Counted from the first letter of the stretch, positions 9,615 to 18,395 are shown. The stretch: 64,000 nt of DNA from Gracilibacillus alcaliphilus (GCF_016909015.1 NZ_JAFBFA010000008.1:79597-143596); one strand, 5' to 3'. Translations and numbers: made by a program. Notes: generated by a model from the sequence alone, not told the origin.

Positions 9615-10427
9615 TTAAGCAAAGAGTTGTTTAAGCTGATCAAATCCCCTTGCAATCGTTTCTGCTTGATGGCTGTCCGAACCAGGCTTTAATTCAATTC
9701 CCTTAGCAATTGCTTGGTGAACAATAGCAGGCGCTGGATAGATCTCTTGACAGTCTTCCTTATATAGACCAGCCGTATTCAAATCCAATGCCAGTTGCTC
9801 TTGCTTGATAAGATCCAGTAGGCGGCCAGTTACAGCTTCAAAATTATCCTTCATCGGAAAGGACTGCTGGAATTTATGGACAAGGGTGAGGTGGCCGATT
9901 CTAGTAGGTTTATAGGGTCCAAGATCCGCCACTATCGATTGTTTGACCGTTTGGTAATACTTTTCATAAACAGACTTTAAACTACCAAAAATATGAATAA
10001 TGTGCTGAAATTCATCGCGGCTGTAATCCAGACAAACATACTGCTGGTCAGGTGTTTTTAACATATGTACAGATAAAATGGCGTCGTCTATGAAAGGACC
10101 GTATTGGTTCAAAAATGCTGTAACCTCCTGCTCAAAGCCTTCAATATAATCCAATTCAAAGCCTAGGTTAATCCTAATATCGGTTTTATATTGTGTTTTA
10201 ACGGTTTCAATCACGTCTATATACGCCTCTAAATCCTGCCAGCTCATGGAACTATCTCGTTTAGGAGCCGGATCGGTAAAGTTTTTAGGCAATGGGGCGT
10301 GTTCAGTAAAACTGATTTCTGTTAAGCCTTTAGCAATGGCCTGTTCTATGTACTGTGATAGTGCATCATTTGATCCATGCGGGCAAAAAGGGGTATGGAC
10401 ATGATAATCTCCATATATGTTCATCAT
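9615..10427 (-). CDS. hisJ: Histidinol-phosphatase, PHP family
   Basis: Hydrolyses L-histidinol phosphate to histidinol, the penultimate step group of histidine biosynthesis. It has 270 residues. The N-terminal PHP metal-binding motif is DYHVHTPFCPHG (residues 7-18). Further metal ligands are in TEHAP near residue 40, SVHML near 119 and the C-terminal GSDSH near 255. Start is the ATG behind AAAGGAGA; a second ATG follows immediately. It is divergent from hisZ with about 170 bp between, so both sides of that intergenic region drive histidine genes and may share control. Confidence 0.93.
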   Translation of the reverse strand: MMNIYGDYHVHTPFCPHGSNDALSQYIEQAIAKGLTEISFTEHAPLPKNFTDPAPKRDSSMSWQDLEAYIDVIETVKTQYKTDIRINLGFELDYIEGFEQEVTAFLNQYGPFIDDAILSVHMLKTPDQQYVCLDYSRDEFQHIIHIFGSLKSVYEKYYQTVKQSIVADLGPYKPTRIGHLTLVHKFQQSFPMKDNFEAVTGRLLDLIKQEQLALDLNTAGLYKEDCQEIYPAPAIVHQAIAKGIELKPGSDSHQAETIARGFDQLKQLFA

Positions 10428-10497
10428 ACGGCATCTCCTTTAGTTGTTTATTCTTGTTCCTATTGTATCGTTTGCCAAGAAATTTGCAAAGACATAA

Positions 10498-10587
10498 TTG
10501 ACAGAGTAAAAAGTAGTGTGGTAAGGTTATAACATAACAAAACACTTTATCACGGTAGAGTGGTAAATTAATAAAGTGATATAGGAT
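10498..10587 (+). promoter_or_regulatory. Candidate his promoter and operator region
   Basis: TTGACA at 10498-10503 is a good -35; a weak TAAGGT follows 18 bp later. Two direct repeats of GTGGTAA with similar AT-rich 3' flanks (ggTTATAA, aTTAATAA) begin at 10518 and 10560, exactly 42 bp apart, about four helical turns. CACTTTAT ... ATAAAGTG is also an inverted repeat here. The region is too short for a T-box. Regulator unknown. Confidence 0.4.
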
Positions 10588-10596
10588 GTGAACGAC

Positions 10597-11721
10597 ATGT
10601 TTTTACCATCAGGAAGCCAGGATGAAACTGGTGTTCAAATATCAAATCGCTTAAAGGCATCTGAAGTATTTCGCCTGGTAGCGGAACAACGCAATTTCAA
10701 ACCAATTACAACCCCAGTAGTGGAGTATGCCGCTACTTTCACGAACGATATCGCTGGTATGGATCTGCATTCCATGTTGAAATGGTTTAATGGAGAGGGA
10801 GAGATTGAGGTGCTACGCCCCGATTGGACCGCTGCCATTGCGCGTGCGATTGCAGGACAGCCGCCCTCCGAACAGAAATGGTCCTATCAAGGCAGTGTTT
10901 TCCGTTTTGATAAGGCGGAAAAAGAAAGCAGGCAAGCAGGAATTGAAATTGTTCATGCTGAACGTTTCTATGGTGAGGCTGAGAGCTTATTAACGGCTAT
11001 TGCCTATCTGCAGCGCCTAGATATTACGAGTTATGTGTTAGAATTAGGACATACAGGGATTTTTGAAGCGATTATTGCCCCTTATTCGTTTACTAAAGAG
11101 CAAGAACAGCAGCTATTACAAGCTATGCATGATAAGCGTGCTGATCTAGTCGAAGAAATCGCCCTGATTCACGAGGATGCCGAACTAGCAAGCTCACTTA
11201 TCTCACTTATTGACGCTTATGGTTCACGAGATATCATAGAGCAGTATCGCCGTAAGTGGTCTGCGCGTCAAAATCTATTAGCTATTTTAGACCATATCGA
11301 GCAGTTAATTGATTTGCTGGAAGCGAGCGGTGTAACAGAAGTAATTGTTGATCTTGGCCGTGTAAAAAACCTGCCATATTATGATGGAATTATGTTCCGT
11401 GCGTTTTTGACAAATGATGGTTCCACTTGTTTTTCGGGCGGGAGATATGACAAACTGTATGAACAATTTCAACAGAGAATCTCAGCTGTCGGCCTTGCCT
11501 TTGATGTCGATATCTTAGCAAAACATATGAAACCAGCCTCAGAAGTAGTCAAGAGCTGTATTATAGCCAGTCCAGCAACACATGCCGTGGCAGAAGCATA
11601 TCGTGCTGAATTGGAGGGGCAAGTGGTTGATATTCAATATCAGCTGGAAACACCAGCAAACTATCAAACGATCTATGAAGTGATAGAAGAGAACGGTCAG
11701 TATAAGGTGGTAAAGTTATGA
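10597..11721 (+). CDS. hisZ: ATP phosphoribosyltransferase regulatory subunit
   Basis: HisZ is a histidyl-tRNA-synthetase paralogue without synthetase activity. It binds the short-form HisG and makes it active and histidine-sensitive at the first step of histidine synthesis. It has 374 residues from ATG 10597; AGGATG precedes it, and an upstream in-frame GTG at 10588 overlaps that site and is rejected. The class II synthetase-like core includes VLRPDWTAAIARAIA near residue 70, YQGSVFRFD near 97 and a late SGGRYDKLYEQF near 290. It heads the operon and overlaps hisG by 4 bp (ATGA). Confidence 0.93.
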   Translation: MFLPSGSQDETGVQISNRLKASEVFRLVAEQRNFKPITTPVVEYAATFTNDIAGMDLHSMLKWFNGEGEIEVLRPDWTAAIARAIAGQPPSEQKWSYQGSVFRFDKAEKESRQAGIEIVHAERFYGEAESLLTAIAYLQRLDITSYVLELGHTGIFEAIIAPYSFTKEQEQQLLQAMHDKRADLVEEIALIHEDAELASSLISLIDAYGSRDIIEQYRRKWSARQNLLAILDHIEQLIDLLEASGVTEVIVDLGRVKNLPYYDGIMFRAFLTNDGSTCFSGGRYDKLYEQFQQRISAVGLAFDVDILAKHMKPASEVVKSCIIASPATHAVAEAYRAELEGQVVDIQYQLETPANYQTIYEVIEENGQYKVVKL

Positions 11722-12338
11722 AACCAGTTATTGCATTAACTAAGGGACGGTTAGAAAAACAATTCTTGGCTTTCTTTGAGAGCCTTGGATATGACGTAGA
11801 ACCTTTACGGGATAAAGGGCGGAAATTACAGATCGAGACAAAAGAATTCTCCTTCTTCTTTGCCAAGGGTGTTGATGTAACCACTTATGTCGAGAATGGT
11901 ATTGCTGATATCGGTGTGGTAGGAGGAGATATCTTGGTGGAGCATCAGCCGGATGTCTATAATCTATTTCCTTTACCTTTCGGACATTGCCGCATGGCAT
12001 TGGCAACTAAAGCCGACTATCAGTGGCCAGGCCGCAAGAAACGGATTGCCAGCACATTCACCCGAATAACGAAAGAATATTTCAAAGAAAAAGGGGAGTC
12101 TGTCGATATTATTCGTTTGGAGGGATCGGTAGAATTAGCACCAATCCTTGGTTTGGCAGACGCCATTGTCGATATTGTCGAGACTGGTACCACACTAAAG
12201 GAAAATGGTCTGGTCATTGAGGACGAATTCTTTTCTTTTAGTGCCCGTCTGATTGCCAATCGATCTTCGTTAAAGATTAAACGCGACCAGTTAGTACCAG
12301 TAATTGAACGATTTAAGGAAGGAGTGAAACAAGGATGA
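11718..12338 (+). CDS. hisG: ATP phosphoribosyltransferase, short form
   Basis: Catalyses ATP + PRPP to phosphoribosyl-ATP, the committed step of histidine synthesis. It has 206 residues and lacks the C-terminal regulatory domain, so it must act with HisZ encoded just upstream. Markers are IALTKGRLEK at the N-terminus, DIGVVGGD near residue 73 and the PRPP loop in DAIVDIVETGTTLKENGL near 150. Translationally coupled: ATGA overlaps at both ends, with hisZ and with hisD. Confidence 0.95.
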   Translation: MKPVIALTKGRLEKQFLAFFESLGYDVEPLRDKGRKLQIETKEFSFFFAKGVDVTTYVENGIADIGVVGGDILVEHQPDVYNLFPLPFGHCRMALATKADYQWPGRKKRIASTFTRITKEYFKEKGESVDIIRLEGSVELAPILGLADAIVDIVETGTTLKENGLVIEDEFFSFSARLIANRSSLKIKRDQLVPVIERFKEGVKQG

Positions 12339-13618
12339 TTCCTTTATTAACCCCCGAACAATTTTTACAAAAAGCAGCGCCAGAGAGAACGAACAGCAAA
12401 CAACAGCAGGTTTACTTACAGGCAGCAAATACCATTATTACTGATGTGCAGGAACAAGGTGATCAAGCTGTTCGAAATTATATTGAGAAATTTGATGGTC
12501 AGGCACCAGCGTCTTTTTTAGTAACGGAAAAAGAACGAAAGAAGGCCTGGAATCTCGTGGATGATCAAGTGATTCGCTCCTTACAGCGTGCAGCAGATAA
12601 TATCCGTGAATTTCACCGCAAACAGCTGCAAAATTCACGTATTATGCAGGCAGAGGCAGATATCACATCTGGCCAGTTATTTCGCCCTATTGATCGAGTA
12701 GGGATCTATGTACCGGGTGGAACGGCAGTCTATCCATCTTCGGTATTGATGAATGCTATTCCTGCTATATTAGCCGGTGTAAAGGAGGTAGTGATGACAA
12801 CACCTGTTAAGCACGGAGAAGAGCTGACACCTATCCTGGCTGTTGCAGCAGATATTGCTGGTGTCACCAATATTTATAAAGTAGGCGGAGTGCAGGCGAT
12901 TGCTGCTCTAGCCTATGGGACAGAATCGATTCCAAAAGTTGACAAAATTGTCGGCCCTGGAAATGCTTATGTGGCAGCAGCGAAAAAGCTAGTCTATGGA
13001 GATGTTGGAATTGATATGATTGCTGGTCCAAGTGAAGTGGCAATTATTGCCGATCAGACAGCCAACCCTAAATATGTGGCAGCTGATCTAATTGCCCAAG
13101 CAGAGCATGATACAAATGCCCGTGCTTTTCTTATTACGACTTCTCAAGAATTGGCAGATCGTGTCGAACAGGCGCTAATAGAGCAAATAGCTTCCTTGCC
13201 GCGCCAAGATATTGCCGAAACATCGTTGAAAGAAAAAGGTGCTGCCGTAGTGGTCGAATCACTAGATGAAGCTTTTGCCTTATCGAATCAAATCGCTCCT
13301 GAGCACTTGGAGATTCAAGTAAATAACCCGCTTAGCTATTTAAGCAAGGTGCGACATGCAGGCTCTGTCTTTCTAGGAGATTATACTCCAGAGGCTTTGG
13401 GGGATTATTTTGCAGGTCCTAACCATGTCTTGCCGACCTCTGGAACAGCAAAATTTTCTTCTGGTTTATCCGTAGATGATTTTGTCAAGAAGACTACTTA
13501 TATATATTATACGAAAGCTGCGTTAAAACAAGCCGGTAAAGACGTGATTGCGATTGCGAATCAAGAGCAATTGGAAGGTCATGGCCTTGCCGTTCAAAAA
13601 CGTTTGGAGGACAAATAA
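12335..13618 (+). CDS. hisD: Histidinol dehydrogenase
   Basis: Zinc- and NAD-dependent oxidation of histidinol to histidine via histidinaldehyde. It has 427 residues, standard length. Signature regions are VGIYVPGGTAVYPSSVLMN near residue 120, VDKIVGPGNAYVAAAKKLV near 205, the zinc-site AQAEHDTNA near 255 and the catalytic APEHLEI near 325. Coupled to hisG by a 4-bp overlap and to hisB by a 1-bp overlap. Confidence 0.96.
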   Translation: MIPLLTPEQFLQKAAPERTNSKQQQVYLQAANTIITDVQEQGDQAVRNYIEKFDGQAPASFLVTEKERKKAWNLVDDQVIRSLQRAADNIREFHRKQLQNSRIMQAEADITSGQLFRPIDRVGIYVPGGTAVYPSSVLMNAIPAILAGVKEVVMTTPVKHGEELTPILAVAADIAGVTNIYKVGGVQAIAALAYGTESIPKVDKIVGPGNAYVAAAKKLVYGDVGIDMIAGPSEVAIIADQTANPKYVAADLIAQAEHDTNARAFLITTSQELADRVEQALIEQIASLPRQDIAETSLKEKGAAVVVESLDEAFALSNQIAPEHLEIQVNNPLSYLSKVRHAGSVFLGDYTPEALGDYFAGPNHVLPTSGTAKFSSGLSVDDFVKKTTYIYYTKAALKQAGKDVIAIANQEQLEGHGLAVQKRLEDK

Positions 13619-14205
13619 TGAGAACTGCTAGTAAGTCAAGAGAGACCTTAGAAACAAAGGTTGAGGTTTCCGTTAATTTAGATGACTCAAGTGAAATCAG
13701 TATTGATACAGGAGTTGGTTTTTTTGACCATATGCTAAACGCCTTAGCCCGTCATGGCAGAATTGGGTTAAAGGTACAAGCACAAGGTGATTTGCATATT
13801 GATAGCCACCATACTGTAGAAGATGTTGGCATCGTGCTTGGACAATTAGTTAGAGAAGCATTAGGAGATATGCAGTCGATTAATCGTTATGGAAGCTCCT
13901 ATGTGCCAATGGATGAAGCACTTGGATTTGTTGCACTGGATATAAGCGGCCGACCGTTCCTTGTATTTGAAGCAGAGTTGGAAAATGAGAAATTGGGGAA
14001 TTTTGATACCGAATTGGTCCGGGAATTTATGCAGGCCTTTGCCTTTCAATCAGCGATCACTCTCCATGCTAAGGTGCTATATGGCCATAATACCCATCAC
14101 AAAATTGAGGCCTTATTTAAGGCATTAGGACGCGCTTTGGGGGAAGCTGTACGCATTAACCCAGAAATTAAAGGGGTCAACTCAACAAAGGGGACGATCG
14201 AATGA
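13618..14205 (+). CDS. hisB: Imidazoleglycerol-phosphate dehydratase
   Basis: Manganese enzyme converting imidazoleglycerol phosphate to imidazoleacetol phosphate. It has 195 residues, the monofunctional form without the phosphatase domain, consistent with the separate hisJ. Metal-site motifs are GVGFFDHMLNALARHG near residue 32, DSHHTVEDVGI near 61 and GHNTHHKIEALFKALGRAL near 159. The start ATG shares a base with the hisD stop; the stop overlaps hisH by 4 bp. Confidence 0.96.
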   Translation: MRTASKSRETLETKVEVSVNLDDSSEISIDTGVGFFDHMLNALARHGRIGLKVQAQGDLHIDSHHTVEDVGIVLGQLVREALGDMQSINRYGSSYVPMDEALGFVALDISGRPFLVFEAELENEKLGNFDTELVREFMQAFAFQSAITLHAKVLYGHNTHHKIEALFKALGRALGEAVRINPEIKGVNSTKGTIE

Positions 14206-14804
14206 TCGCAATTGTAGATTATGGAATGGGAAATATCGCAAGTGTAAGAACGGCCTTTGAACGTTTAGGTTATCAAGTTAAAGTAACGGATCAGCCAGAA
14301 CTATTGCGACAAGCCAGCCACATTATTCTGCCTGGTGTCGGGTCGTTTCAGGCTGCTGTAGCAGAGATTAAGGAACGGCAATTAACCAAGGTGTTACAAG
14401 AACTAGCAGAAGAAAAGCCCTTTCTAGGTATCTGTCTGGGGATGCAGCTGTTGTTTGAAACAGGGTATGAGAATGGTATTACCACTGGCTTAGGTTTGAT
14501 CCCAGGAGAGGTCAAATTAATCGAAACACCATATATACTGCCGCATATCGGTTGGAATCAACTAGATATCCAAACGAACCAACCAGAATTGGAGGCTTTT
14601 CAGGATCAACATGTCTATTTTGTTCATTCCTTTCAAGCCGTAACTGTACCAGACTATCTGGCGGCTACAGCAGTCTATGGGGCGGAAGTGCCTGCTATTG
14701 TGCGTAAAGGCAATGTATTTGGTATGCAATTCCACCCGGAGAAAAGCGGACCAGTTGGTGTACAACTGTTAAAAACATTTCTGGAAATAACGGAAGGGGA
14801 GTAA
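14202..14804 (+). CDS. hisH: Imidazole glycerol phosphate synthase, glutamine amidotransferase subunit
   Basis: Class I glutaminase that feeds ammonia to HisF. It has 200 residues. The N-terminal IVDYGMGNIASV, the nucleophile Cys in GICLGMQLLFETG near residue 77 and the His/Glu of the triad in FGMQFHPEKSG near 180 are all present. The gene ends only 5 bp before hisF. In B. subtilis and most relatives hisA sits between hisH and hisF; here there is no room for it and no remnant. Confidence 0.96.
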   Translation: MIAIVDYGMGNIASVRTAFERLGYQVKVTDQPELLRQASHIILPGVGSFQAAVAEIKERQLTKVLQELAEEKPFLGICLGMQLLFETGYENGITTGLGLIPGEVKLIETPYILPHIGWNQLDIQTNQPELEAFQDQHVYFVHSFQAVTVPDYLAATAVYGAEVPAIVRKGNVFGMQFHPEKSGPVGVQLLKTFLEITEGE

Positions 14805-14809
14805 ATCAG

Positions 14810-15568
14810 ATGATTGCTAAACGCATCATACCTTGTCTGGATGTGAAGGAAGGCAAGGTTGTAAAAGGAACCAACTTTGTGGGATTAAGAGAGTTGGGTG
14901 ATCCGGTTGAAATGGCTGCCAGTTATTCTAAGGCAGGAGCAGATGAGATTGTGTTTCTAGATATATCGGCAACGAATGAAGGCCGGCAAACGATGGTAGA
15001 TATTGTGAAGGATACGGCAGAAAAAGTATTTGTACCGTTTACTGTTGGTGGAGGAGTGCGGACCATCGAAGATGTGAACCGTCTCTTACAGGCAGGGGCA
15101 GATAAGGTGGGGATGAACTCTGCTGCTGTAAGTAATCCAGAATTGATTACCGAAAGTGCGGACCGTTTTGGAGCACAGTGTATTGTCGTAGCGATTGATG
15201 CCAAACGTGTCGGTGATAAATGGCATGTGATGACACATGGAGGCACCAAAGATACTGGTATAGACGCATTGGAATGGGCAAAAGAAGTGGAGCGACGTGG
15301 TGCCGGTGAAATCTTGCTAACAAGTGTAGATACCGATGGTGTAAAAGAAGGGTTTGATATTCCGTTAACCAAGGCCGTTGTGGACGCTGTCCGTATTCCA
15401 GTTATTGCTTCAGGAGGTGTCGGTAAGCCAGAACATTTCCCAGAAGTGTTTCAGAAAACGGATGTATCTGCTGGTCTGGCTGCCTCAATTTTTCATGAAA
15501 ATACCTTCACCGTTCAAGAAGTGAAACAAGTATGTGCTGAAAAAGGAGTGATGATTCGTGACGCCTGA
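14810..15568 (+). CDS. hisF: Imidazole glycerol phosphate synthase, cyclase subunit
   Basis: TIM-barrel cyclase making imidazoleglycerol phosphate and AICAR from PRFAR plus ammonia from HisH. It has 252 residues. It is HisF and not HisA: the start reads IPCLDVKEGKVVKGTNF with the catalytic Asp in CLDV, and AIDAKR near residue 130 gives the second catalytic Asp. HisA would instead begin with a PAIDI-type motif. Phosphate-binding GGGVRTIEDV and ASGGVGKPEHF are intact. GGGGAG precedes the start. It overlaps hisI by 11 bp. Confidence 0.96.
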   Translation: MIAKRIIPCLDVKEGKVVKGTNFVGLRELGDPVEMAASYSKAGADEIVFLDISATNEGRQTMVDIVKDTAEKVFVPFTVGGGVRTIEDVNRLLQAGADKVGMNSAAVSNPELITESADRFGAQCIVVAIDAKRVGDKWHVMTHGGTKDTGIDALEWAKEVERRGAGEILLTSVDTDGVKEGFDIPLTKAVVDAVRIPVIASGGVGKPEHFPEVFQKTDVSAGLAASIFHENTFTVQEVKQVCAEKGVMIRDA

Positions 15569-16205
15569 TTTTTCCAAAGGGCTCGTACCTGCTATTATTA
15601 CTGACTATTATACGAAGGACGTCCTGATGCTTGGCTATATGAATGAGGAAAGCTATCAAAAAACATTAGAAACGAGACAGACATGGTTCTATTCCCGCTC
15701 AAGGGATGAATTATGGCATAAGGGTGCTACGTCAGGCAATATTCAAGAAGTGCAGTCTATTAGTTTGGATTGTGACCAGGATACACTTCTAATTCAGGTG
15801 ATACCGGCTGGACCTGCCTGTCATACCGGGGCTGCGAGCTGTTTCTTTCATCATGTCGCTGATACAGAAGAGAATTTTGATCCGGCCATTATTGAGAATG
15901 TAATGGCGGAAGTAGAAGAACGTAAGACAGTACAAGTGGAGAATTCCTATACTAATTACCTGTTTGATAAAGGCGTTGATAAGATTGGTAAGAAAGTGAT
16001 TGAAGAGGCTGGAGAGGTCGTTATTGCAGCCAAAAACAATGATAAAGAGGAATTAACCAATGAAGTCAGTGATCTGTTATATCATACCTTGGTGATGATG
16101 GCAAACCAGGGCGTCACACTTGCCGATGTGAAGCAAGAATTATCCCAGCGTTTTTCTAAGAAAGGCAACAGCAAGGGAGATCGTTCTGCAATTAAGAAGT
16201 GGTAA
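15558..16205 (+). CDS. hisI: Bifunctional phosphoribosyl-AMP cyclohydrolase / phosphoribosyl-ATP pyrophosphatase
   Basis: Fused HisI-HisE enzyme for steps two and three of the pathway, 215 residues. The N-terminal cyclohydrolase domain has the zinc and magnesium motifs LDCDQDTLLIQV and GPACHTGAASCF (residues 70-95). The C-terminal pyrophosphohydrolase domain has EEAGEVVIAAKN near 155 and the LYHTLVMM helix. GTG start at 15558 behind AAGGAGTG, inside the end of hisF. Last gene of the operon, followed by a terminator. hisC is also absent from the cluster, which is normal for Bacillaceae (often linked to trp/aroE). Confidence 0.95.
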   Translation: MTPDFSKGLVPAIITDYYTKDVLMLGYMNEESYQKTLETRQTWFYSRSRDELWHKGATSGNIQEVQSISLDCDQDTLLIQVIPAGPACHTGAASCFFHHVADTEENFDPAIIENVMAEVEERKTVQVENSYTNYLFDKGVDKIGKKVIEEAGEVVIAAKNNDKEELTNEVSDLLYHTLVMMANQGVTLADVKQELSQRFSKKGNSKGDRSAIKKW

Positions 16206-16210
16206 AAAAC

Positions 16211-16245
16211 AAAAACACCGGCCTCTATTAAGACTGGTGTTTTTG
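16211..16245. terminator. Bidirectional terminator between hisI and msrA
   Basis: AAAAACACC pairs with GGTGTTTTT, with A-rich and T-rich flanks on both strands. It serves the convergent his operon and msrA. Confidence 0.85.
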
Positions 16246-16267
16246 CTATTTCCTATGCTAGATTAAT

Positions 16268-16795
16268 TTATTTCCAATGTTGTTCGATAAAAGCATCTCT
16301 GCCTGATTTTAGACGCTCGCTTTTGTATTTCTCTGTGCTTTTTTTATAGAAATCTTGGTGATAGTCTTCTGCTGGATAAAAGATGGCAGCTGGCAGAATA
16401 CTAGTGACAATTTCCTTTTGAAAACGGTTAGAATCAGCCAATGCCTTTTTGGAAGCTTCGGCCAGTTGTTGCTGTTTATCCGTATGATAGAAGATAGCGG
16501 CACGATATTGTGAACCGCGATCCGTATATTGACCGTCAGCATCGGTCGGGTCAATTTGCTGCCAGTATAATTCTAAAATACGCTGATAGGAAATCTTGCT
16601 TGGATCATATGTAATTTGCACGGCTTCATAATGCCCGGTTGTGCCAGTTTTTACCTCTGGATAAGTAGGGTTAACTGTTTTACCGCCAGTATAGCCTGAT
16701 ACGACACTGATCACACCATCCCATTGGTCAAATGGGGTGACCATACACCAAAAACACCCGCCAGCAAATGTTGCTACTTCATGTTGATTTGTCAT
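16268..16795 (-). CDS. msrA: Peptide-methionine (S)-S-oxide reductase
   Basis: Repairs methionine S-sulfoxide in proteins and free methionine. It has 175 residues. The catalytic GCFWC motif is at residues 13-17; GYTGG, GTTGHYEAVQ, DPTDADGQYTDRGSQYRAAIF and YHQDFYKK are family hallmarks. Start ATG lies behind AAAGGAG. No msrB is fused or adjacent. Convergent with the his operon. Confidence 0.95.
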   Translation of the reverse strand: MTNQHEVATFAGGCFWCMVTPFDQWDGVISVVSGYTGGKTVNPTYPEVKTGTTGHYEAVQITYDPSKISYQRILELYWQQIDPTDADGQYTDRGSQYRAAIFYHTDKQQQLAEASKKALADSNRFQKEIVTSILPAAIFYPAEDYHQDFYKKSTEKYKSERLKSGRDAFIEQHWK

Positions 16796-16894
16796 CTGCT
16801 AAACTCCTTTAGTATTGCAAAATTTTCTACTAACCTTTAATATACAGATGATGACCGATAATGTAAATGAAATAATCTTAGAGGGTGGATAATA

Positions 16895-17779
16895 ATGAAT
16901 GAGAAATCACATGTATTAATAATCGATGGAATGGCCTTGTTATTTCGAGGTTTTTTTGCAACGGCGTTTACCGGTAATTTTATGGTTAATAGTAAAGGTA
17001 TCCCAAGAAACGGCTTATTTGGTTTTCTTAATTATTTTACCAATGCGATCGAAACTTTCCAGCCGACCCATGTTATATGCTGTTGGGATATGGGAAGTAA
17101 AACCTTCCGCAATGAGTGGTATGAAGGTTACAAATCAAACCGTGAAGCACCCCCTGAAGAATTGGTACCTCAATTTGATCTTGCCAAAGATATTGTCACT
17201 ATGTTTCAGGTGCCAAATGTCGGAGAAGTAGGTTATGAGGCAGATGACTGTATAGGTACACTTGCCGAAAACTTGCACAAGGATCACTTGGTGACGATTG
17301 TCAGCGGGGATCAAGATCTTTTACAGCTAGTAGATGATAATATTCAGGTCGCGATTATGAAAAAAGGGCAAGGCAACTATGATGTCTTTAATCAAGATAA
17401 CTTTTATGAGAAAATGGCACTCACACCTAAACAAATTATTGAGCTTAAAGGCTTGATGGGAGATAGTTCGGATAATTATCCAGGTATAAAAGGGGTCGGT
17501 GAAAAGACGGCATTAAAGCTGCTGCAGGAGTATAATACCATTGACAACCTTCTTGCCCATAAAGAACAACTGACAAAAGGGATGCAAAAGAAAATTGACA
17601 CCTACTATGATGATCTAATGATTTCTCGTAAACTAGCAGCTATCTATACAAAAGTACCGTTTGATTTTTCGATAGAGGAGGCTAAATGGACACAAGATCT
17701 AACGGCTATTGAAACCTACTTAATGGAAGAGTTAGAGTTTCAGCATCCAGATCGATGGTTAGGGAAGTTAATAGGCTAG
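16895..17779 (+). CDS. ypcP: 5'-3' exonuclease (YpcP/ExoR type)
   Basis: Stand-alone relative of the 5' nuclease domain of DNA polymerase I, 294 residues. It is expected to remove RNA primers and flaps. N-terminal acidic residues are in LIIDGMALLFRG; further metal ligands are in GYEADDCIGTLA near residue 112 and VSGDQDLLQLV near 133; the DNA-binding helix-hairpin-helix is GVGEKTALKLL near 203. ATG behind GAGGGTGG. Homologue of B. subtilis YpcP, normally next to dynA; here seven kilobases of histidine genes plus msrA intervene. Confidence 0.9.
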   Translation: MNEKSHVLIIDGMALLFRGFFATAFTGNFMVNSKGIPRNGLFGFLNYFTNAIETFQPTHVICCWDMGSKTFRNEWYEGYKSNREAPPEELVPQFDLAKDIVTMFQVPNVGEVGYEADDCIGTLAENLHKDHLVTIVSGDQDLLQLVDDNIQVAIMKKGQGNYDVFNQDNFYEKMALTPKQIIELKGLMGDSSDNYPGIKGVGEKTALKLLQEYNTIDNLLAHKEQLTKGMQKKIDTYYDDLMISRKLAAIYTKVPFDFSIEEAKWTQDLTAIETYLMEELEFQHPDRWLGKLIG

Positions 17780-17784
17780 ACTGT

Positions 17785-17828
17785 AAAAAAAATGTACCAC
17801 ATGCGATTGTATGTTGGTACATTTTTTA
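17785..17828. terminator. Strong terminator after ypcP
   Basis: AAAAAATGTACCA and TGGTACATTTTTT form a long stem with additional ACAT/ATGT pairing, flanked by T/A runs. It works in both directions for ypcP and the convergent HIT gene. Confidence 0.92.
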
Positions 17829-17856
17829 TGGTGCACTGTTTTTGAGAAGGGCAGAG

Positions 17857-18306
17857 TTATACTATCTTATTTAATTCTTCTAATAACCTGCTCTTTAATT
17901 CTTTTAATTCGTCACTGCTTGGTTTTACACTTTCTGAATACATCACTTCTTTCGGTGTCCACCAAACAGGATGCGTTGGGGTAGGTTCAGTCAATCTTCT
18001 AGGGAATATGTGCCAATGCAGATGTGAATCACCGTTGCCAAGAAGTTCGTAGTTAAGTTTATCTGGTTTAAACGCTCGATAAACAGCTTCCGATACGTTG
18101 CTCATTTCAACCAGAAACCTCTGCCTATAATCACTATCTAATTCGTGAAGTTCATGTTTATGTTCTTTACAAAGAAATAGTGTGTAACCTTCGAAATATT
18201 GATGGTCCCCAATCACCACATAGCCTGTTTCGAGCTCAGCGACAAAATATTTATTTGCGCCTTCTTTAATCATATTCATTCGATGGCAAATCAAACAATC
18301 TTCCAT
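17857..18306 (-). CDS. HIT-family nucleotide-binding protein
   Basis: Histidine-triad hydrolase, probably acting on AMP derivatives or dinucleoside polyphosphates. It has 149 residues from the chosen ATG. The N-terminal CLICH gives a zinc-ribbon-like CxxC, and the HIT motif HLHWHIFPR (normally HxHxH) is complete near residue 97. A further 18 in-frame codons lie upstream to 18360, but the ATG at 18306 fits the family N-terminus (MEDCLICHRMN) and has GGGAG about 10 bp before it. Substrate unknown. Confidence 0.85.
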   Translation of the reverse strand: MEDCLICHRMNMIKEGANKYFVAELETGYVVIGDHQYFEGYTLFLCKEHKHELHELDSDYRQRFLVEMSNVSEAVYRAFKPDKLNYELLGNGDSHLHWHIFPRRLTEPTPTHPVWWTPKEVMYSESVKPSSDELKELKSRLLEELNKIV

Positions 18307-18395
18307 TAATGGAATCTCCCATATTTTTTGCGTGCTAAATAATTCCATATACATACACACTCATTTTGAGATATATTTGATTAAATCTATGAAAA

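Noticed and set aside
10428..10596. T-box leader for the his operon
   Set aside because: The intergenic gap is under 170 bp and lacks the T-box sequence and terminator.
14923..15372. 149-codon minus-strand frame inside hisF
   Set aside because: Antisense to a fully conserved HisF; no start context.
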